This document shows positions 5,040-7,728 of a stretch of DNA of 7,728 nt, one piece after another. The stretch spans positions 1 to 7,728 of the forward strand of contig JAEZAV010000002.1 of assembly GCA_023430285.1 (NCBI GenBank), in the 5' to 3' direction. Source of the DNA: Methanobacteriota archaeon. GTDB lineage: Archaea > Methanobacteriota > Methanobacteria > Methanobacteriales > Methanobacteriaceae. Each line of letters opens with the position of its first letter. The first letter of the stretch is position 1. The notes under the pieces are model-generated. The model did not search any database and had not been told where the DNA came from. It saw nothing but the letters and a program-made list of their open reading frames with translations. The translations under genes were made by a program, and so were the position numbers.

Positions 5040-5420
5040 TTAAAGCTCACAAACTATTTGGACATTGAATTCATCATCAACCCATAATCCTACTACATCA
5101 CAGGCAGAGTAAGATTCCTTGATACGTTTCACAGATTTAATTATCTGTTCCCTATGTGTTTCATCATCCATAGGATTTGCTAGGCAGTCATGATGTCCCA
5201 CAACAAATATAAGTTCAGTTGAATGGCCTTCATGAGAAAATGTTAGTTTTTCAAAAATATCTGCTACATTGCTATTCTTATCTGCAAGAACACCATTTAC
5301 TCCTGGTGCAGTTATCATGTCTACGTATTTAACGTCGTAATTATTTAGTATCCAGTTTATTACAGGTAGTTGAACTCTACCGTCGATACAGTTGAGACAG
5401 GTTACAAATTCATTTTTCAT
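5040..5420 (-). CDS. Short beta-carbonic-anhydrase-like protein (Pro_CA_2 type)
   Basis: The 126-aa protein keeps the metal site of beta-carbonic anhydrases: CxDxR (C11, D13, R15) and HxxC (H76, C79 in GHHDC). In the family Cys, His and Cys bind zinc, and the Asp-Arg pair helps activate the bound water. The match is to the short carbonic-anhydrase-like family I recall as Pro_CA_2; it is clearly shorter than the methanogen enzyme Cab (about 170 aa). CO2/bicarbonate interconversion is therefore plausible but unproven. No signal or membrane segment is seen. ATG 5420 is supported by GGAG nine bases upstream. The gene seems to be transcribed alone, between T-runs on both sides, and its promoter is overlapped by a perfect inverted repeat (5480-5494), implying regulation. 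Confidence 0.8.
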   Translation of the reverse strand: MKNEFVTCLNCIDGRVQLPVINWILNNYDVKYVDMITAPGVNGVLADKNSNVADIFEKLTFSHEGHSTELIFVVGHHDCLANPMDDETHREQIIKSVKRIKESYSACDVVGLWVDDEFNVQIVCEL

Positions 5421-5444
5421 AGCACATTACTCCACTATGTAGGA

Positions 5445-5458
5445 TCGATTATGATCGA
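5445..5458. repeat. Inverted repeat TCGAT/ATCGA before the carbonic-anhydrase-like gene
   Basis: Five-base arms flank TATG, and the sequence also contains GATCG twice as a direct repeat. It lies about where transcription should begin, between the TATA region and the ribosome binding site, so it could be a second operator. Confidence 0.35.
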
Positions 5459-5479
5459 ACAATTTTAAGATGTTATGAA

Positions 5480-5494
5480 ATATTAGCCTAATAT
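5480..5494 (-). promoter_or_regulatory. Promoter with overlapping operator-like palindrome
   Basis: ATATTAG-C-CTAATAT is a perfect inverted repeat with seven-base arms and a one-base centre. Read on the minus strand it overlaps the TATA-like CTATATTAG that probably drives the carbonic-anhydrase-like gene (predicted start near 5460). A site over a TATA box is the classic position for an archaeal repressor. Confidence 0.5.
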
Positions 5495-5577
5495 AGTTAA
5501 CCCTTTCAAGTAAGCACAGAGGGATATAATGATAATACTGAATTAATATTGCCAGAATAAGATCAGTGCATTTTCAA

Positions 5578-5597
5578 GAAAAAAAGAAGGAAGGAAA
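5578..5597 (-). terminator. Pyrimidine/T-run terminator of the POT transporter
   Basis: Read on the minus strand, CCTTCCTTCTTTTTTTCTTG follows about 15 nt after the transporter stop codon. The T7 run within it is a plausible archaeal termination signal. Confidence 0.5.
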
Positions 5598-5611
5598 AGT
5601 AAATTTTAAAC

Positions 5612-7027
5612 TTATTTTATCCCGTGCATCATGGTTTCGAGCCTTTTCCTTATTAGGAACAGTATCACAGCTGCTATGAGGGACATGACCACAAATATCA
5701 TGAAGAATGATGTGAAGCTGTTGATGGGAATTCCAAGTAGGTATGGTGTTGGTAAAGATGGATCTGGGTACAGTGTGCTTATCTGTCCTGCGAGTATGTT
5801 TGCAACTGCACTTGTTAAAAACCATACACCCATGAGTAGGCATGTGAATTTTTTAGGTGAAAGTTTTGTGACCATTGACAGACCTATTGGTGAGATGCAC
5901 AGCTCTCCAAAGGTAAATAGTACGTAAACTGCTATTAGCCAGAGTGGGCTGATGCTTGCTGCACCATGATCCAGTGGTCCCGTTGCAAACACCAGGAGCA
6001 TGAACCCCGAAGATAGTAGGAACAATCCCATTGCCATTTTAAGTGGTATGGATGGTTCTTTTCCCATATCCTTTAGTTTAAGCCATAATCCTGCGAAGAT
6101 TGGTGCAAATAAGAGTATTGCAAGTGGGTTTACAGATTGAAACCATGCTGCAGGTATGCTGAAGTTAATGGCAGTTACCACGCGATCAACGTGCTGCTCT
6201 GCCAGGAAGGTTAACGAAACTCCTGCCTGTTCAAAGGCTGCCCAGAAAAATATTCCGAAAAATGCAAGGATAAATATGACCAGTATCCTCTGTTTTTCCA
6301 CCCATGTGAGCGTGCCCTCTGCCTTGGTACAGTTCTCTGGATCGTATTTGTGGTTTGGAACCACACCCACTGATCTTCCCTCTGGATCAACTAAAAATCT
6401 GTTCTTTCCCAGTACAAAAACCACCAAACCAAATAGCATCCCTATTCCTGCGATTAAGAAACCGTACATGAAGTTGGTTGGATCTCCTGTGTCTGCAAAT
6501 CCTCCTATTAAAAGTGGGGATATCAGTGCACCGAGGTTGATTCCCATGTAGAATATGGTGAATGCTGAATCCCTTCTTCCATCATTTTCAGAGTAGAGAA
6601 ATCCGACCATAGATGATATGTTGGGTTTGAAAAATCCATTACCAAAAACCAGTAGGAACAAACCAATCAAGAAGAATTCAGTTTGAGGGTTAAAAACAAA
6701 GAAATTGTTGACTGTACCAGCAGCCTGGGGCGTGTAAAGGTAACTGCTCAGGGCAAGTGAAAACTGACCCATTGCCATTAAAAACCCACCCGTGATTATT
6801 GATTTTCTGTTACCCCAGTACCTGTCTGCGATGTAACCCCCAATTAAAGGTGTCAGATAAACCAGTCCAGTGTAGTATCCATATATGCTGGATGTGAATG
6901 CTGTGCTGTAGAACAAAGCCTTTATCATGTACAGTGAGAGTATTGCCCTCATACCGTAGTAACTAAATCGTTCCCACATCTCAGTGGTAAATAACAGGTA
7001 CAATCCCTTTGGATGCTGTTTAAACAT
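5612..7027 (-). CDS. POT/PTR2 family proton-coupled peptide transporter
   Basis: The 471-aa membrane protein belongs to the proton-dependent oligopeptide transporters, which import di- and tripeptides with protons. Family marks are ExxER in helix 1 (E16, E19, R20), GGYIADRYWGNRK (63-75), K134 in FFKPN, FYMGINLGALISP (159-171), E266 in FWAAFEQ, W295 in PAAWFQ, and FGELCISPIGLSM (373-385); the residues known to matter for peptide and proton binding are retained. I count 12 hydrophobic helices. The link between helices 6 and 7 (about 207-245) is hydrophilic, so the HA/HB helix pair usual in bacterial members seems absent. ATG 7027 has AGGAG with normal spacing. A TATA-like element lies at 7111-7125. 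It appears to be transcribed alone. Substrate specificity cannot be judged from sequence. Confidence 0.93.
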   Translation of the reverse strand: MFKQHPKGLYLLFTTEMWERFSYYGMRAILSLYMIKALFYSTAFTSSIYGYYTGLVYLTPLIGGYIADRYWGNRKSIITGGFLMAMGQFSLALSSYLYTPQAAGTVNNFFVFNPQTEFFLIGLFLLVFGNGFFKPNISSMVGFLYSENDGRRDSAFTIFYMGINLGALISPLLIGGFADTGDPTNFMYGFLIAGIGMLFGLVVFVLGKNRFLVDPEGRSVGVVPNHKYDPENCTKAEGTLTWVEKQRILVIFILAFFGIFFWAAFEQAGVSLTFLAEQHVDRVVTAINFSIPAAWFQSVNPLAILLFAPIFAGLWLKLKDMGKEPSIPLKMAMGLFLLSSGFMLLVFATGPLDHGAASISPLWLIAVYVLFTFGELCISPIGLSMVTKLSPKKFTCLLMGVWFLTSAVANILAGQISTLYPDPSLPTPYLLGIPINSFTSFFMIFVVMSLIAAVILFLIRKRLETMMHGIK

Positions 7028-7110
7028 TATATAATACTCCTATGCAAAATCTTCCTAAAATCTAACCCCGATGTTTTTAAAACTAATTGTTAAGTTATAA
7101 TGGAAAATTT

Positions 7111-7125
7111 AAGATATATAAAACT
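7111..7125 (-). promoter_or_regulatory. Promoter of the POT transporter
   Basis: On the minus strand GTTTTATATATCTT is a good TATA box. It predicts a start near 7090 and a leader of about 60 nt ending in the AGGAG ribosome site. Confidence 0.5.
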
Positions 7126-7144
7126 TGTTATTATTAATCTGAGG

Positions 7145-7156
7145 ATTCGTGCGAAT
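7145..7156. repeat. Palindrome ATTCG-TG-CGAAT upstream of the transporter promoter
   Basis: Five-base arms with a two-base centre lie about 20 bp upstream of the transporter TATA box, a position suited to an activator. No similar copy was found elsewhere in the intergenic region. Confidence 0.35.
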
Positions 7157-7215
7157 TAGTATAATTAAAAGGGATGAAAATAGATTAAAATGTGGCAGAA
7201 AAATCTGAAAATATG

Positions 7216-7252
7216 ACCCTTAACTAGGGTAACCTTTATGCTAAAAGAGGTT
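7216..7252. repeat. Two adjacent inverted repeats upstream of the ferredoxin operon
   Basis: ACCCT-TAACT-AGGGT (7216-7230) is followed directly by AACCTTT/AGAGGTT (7231-7237 with 7246-7252, one G-T pair, 8-nt loop). A TATA-like AATAATATATAAA begins just after. The pair could be operators for the ferredoxin/reductase promoter. Confidence 0.4.
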
Positions 7253-7370
7253 AAATAATATATAAAAAAATTTTTAACTTTAATTTAAAGAGCTTTGATT
7301 TCTAAAAATAGTGTTGGTACTTATTGGTAGATCCATAAATATTGTAAGAATTCAAAAAAAATGCTTGATA

Positions 7371-7380
7371 AATTTATAAA
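7371..7380 (+). promoter_or_regulatory. TATA-like element near the ferredoxin gene
   Basis: AATTTATAAA is the closest TATA-like box, but initiation 25 nt downstream would fall at about 7402 and exclude the ribosome site AGGTG (7391-7395). A start from the boxes near 7258 or 7336 fits that site better, so the true promoter is undecided. Confidence 0.25.
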
Positions 7381-7404
7381 ATAATAATGTAGGTGTAATC
7401 AAAC

Positions 7405-7572
7405 ATGATAGTTAAGGAATGGTGCATGTACTGCGGGGAATGTGCAGGAGTATGTCCTCGTGCATTAATAGAAGTCCGTGAGACAAGTTTAATTTTTAAC
7501 GAAGAAGGATGCAAAGACTGTAGGATATGTGTAAGCGTGTGTCCTATTAACGCTTTGGACAAAGAAGAATAA
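7405..7572 (+). CDS. 2[4Fe-4S] ferredoxin
   Basis: The 55-aa protein is a complete small bacterial-type ferredoxin with two CxxCxxCxxxCP motifs: C7, C10, C13, C17 and C36, C39, C42, C46. Together they hold two [4Fe-4S] clusters for low-potential electron transfer in the cytoplasm. The start at 7405 is supported by AGGTGTAATC, similar to the archaeal ribosome-site consensus, nine bases upstream. The next gene begins 24 nt downstream and is a geranylgeranyl reductase. In Methanosarcina acetivorans a neighbouring ferredoxin has been reported to be needed for such a reductase to saturate archaeal lipids fully, so this one is probably its electron donor. A more general role is also possible. Confidence 0.92.
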   Translation: MIVKEWCMYCGECAGVCPRALIEVRETSLIFNEEGCKDCRICVSVCPINALDKEE

Positions 7573-7596
7573 AATTTTTACTGGAGATGTATACAT

Positions 7597-7728
7597 ATGA
7601 AGTTAATAGAGACAGACGTTCTTGTTATTGGAGCAGGTCCAGCAGGATCATCCACTGCTAAATACGCTGCACAAAACGGTGCAAAAGTTATACTTATGGA
7701 TAAAAAATCCGAAATTGGAGCACCAAAA
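7597..7728 (+). CDS. Geranylgeranyl reductase family flavoprotein (5' part only)
   Basis: Only the first 44 codons are in the window; the frame is open at the edge. The N-terminus is a Rossmann FAD-binding fold: beta strand DVLVIGAGPAG with the GxGxxG glycines at 12, 14 and 17, helix SSTAKYAAQNG, and the acidic end of the second strand (VILMDKK) that contacts the FAD ribose. EIGAPK follows, as in digeranylgeranylglycerophospholipid reductases, which reduce the double bonds of archaeal lipid chains. The start is supported by GGAG ten bases upstream. It forms an operon with the ferredoxin. Other FAD enzymes share this fold, but the EIGAP motif and the ferredoxin neighbour favour the lipid reductase. 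Confidence 0.85.
   Translation, partial: MKLIETDVLVIGAGPAGSSTAKYAAQNGAKVILMDKKSEIGAPK

Larger units (their letters stand above)
7028..7404. other. Divergent regulatory region between POT transporter and ferredoxin
   Basis: No gene is visible in these 377 nt. The region carries the minus-strand transporter promoter (7111-7125), several inverted repeats (7145-7156, 7216-7230, 7231-7252), and plus-strand TATA-like elements at about 7254-7264, 7332-7341 and 7371-7380 for the ferredoxin operon. Confidence 0.6.

Noticed and set aside
6156..6551. 131-aa open frame on the plus strand, and a similar one at 5631-5927
   Set aside because: Both are antisense to the POT transporter and look like shadow frames with atypical composition.
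7374..7562. 62-aa minus-strand frame
   Set aside because: It is antisense to a complete 2[4Fe-4S] ferredoxin with eight correctly spaced cysteines.
1..7728. CRISPR array, insertion sequence, integrase or phage genes
   Set aside because: No regularly spaced repeats, transposase or integrase motifs were found anywhere in the window.

Overview
The window looks like a chromosomal piece of a mesophilic, AT-rich methanogenic archaeon, most likely Methanobacteriales (Methanobacterium or a close relative). The evidence is a radical SAM enzyme paired with a Cys-rich peptide of a type I know from methanogens, a DUF2769 protein, a ferredoxin followed by a geranylgeranyl reductase (archaeal lipid saturation), archaeal TATA-type promoters with T-run terminators, strong Shine-Dalgarno sites, and a class II tRNA-Ser without encoded CCA. 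The genus is inferred, not proven.

Layout. 1-302 is non-coding and rich in inverted repeats. 303-388 (-) is tRNA-Ser(CGA). 580-897 (+) is a 105-aa Cys-rich DUF2769 protein. 898-1340 is non-coding and holds a terminator-like hairpin and a candidate structured RNA. 1341-1760 (+) is a coiled-coil protein whose start is questionable. 1819-2955 (+) is a SPASM-type radical SAM enzyme. 3109-3276 (+) is a 55-aa Cys-rich peptide that is probably its substrate. Then follow minus-strand genes: two membrane-anchored zinc-ribbon proteins (3325-3684, 3748-4368), a DUF2085 membrane protein (4404-4823), a short beta-carbonic-anhydrase-like protein (5040-5420), and a POT/PTR2 peptide transporter (5612-7027). 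A 377-nt divergent regulatory region separates the transporter from a plus-strand pair: a 2[4Fe-4S] ferredoxin (7405-7572) and the start of a geranylgeranyl reductase (7597 to the window edge).

How the genes may work together. The most interesting unit is the radical SAM/SPASM enzyme with the 55-aa peptide encoded 153 nt downstream. This has the form of a RiPP-like peptide-modification system. I recall these families as TIGR04083 (enzyme) and TIGR04165 (peptide); to my knowledge neither the product nor its role is known. No protease or exporter lies nearby. DUF2085 and the larger zinc-ribbon protein are close enough to be co-transcribed, possibly with the smaller one. The ferredoxin probably supplies electrons to the reductase that saturates the geranylgeranyl chains of membrane lipids. 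The carbonic-anhydrase-like gene has a promoter overlapped by a perfect inverted repeat, which suggests a dedicated repressor.
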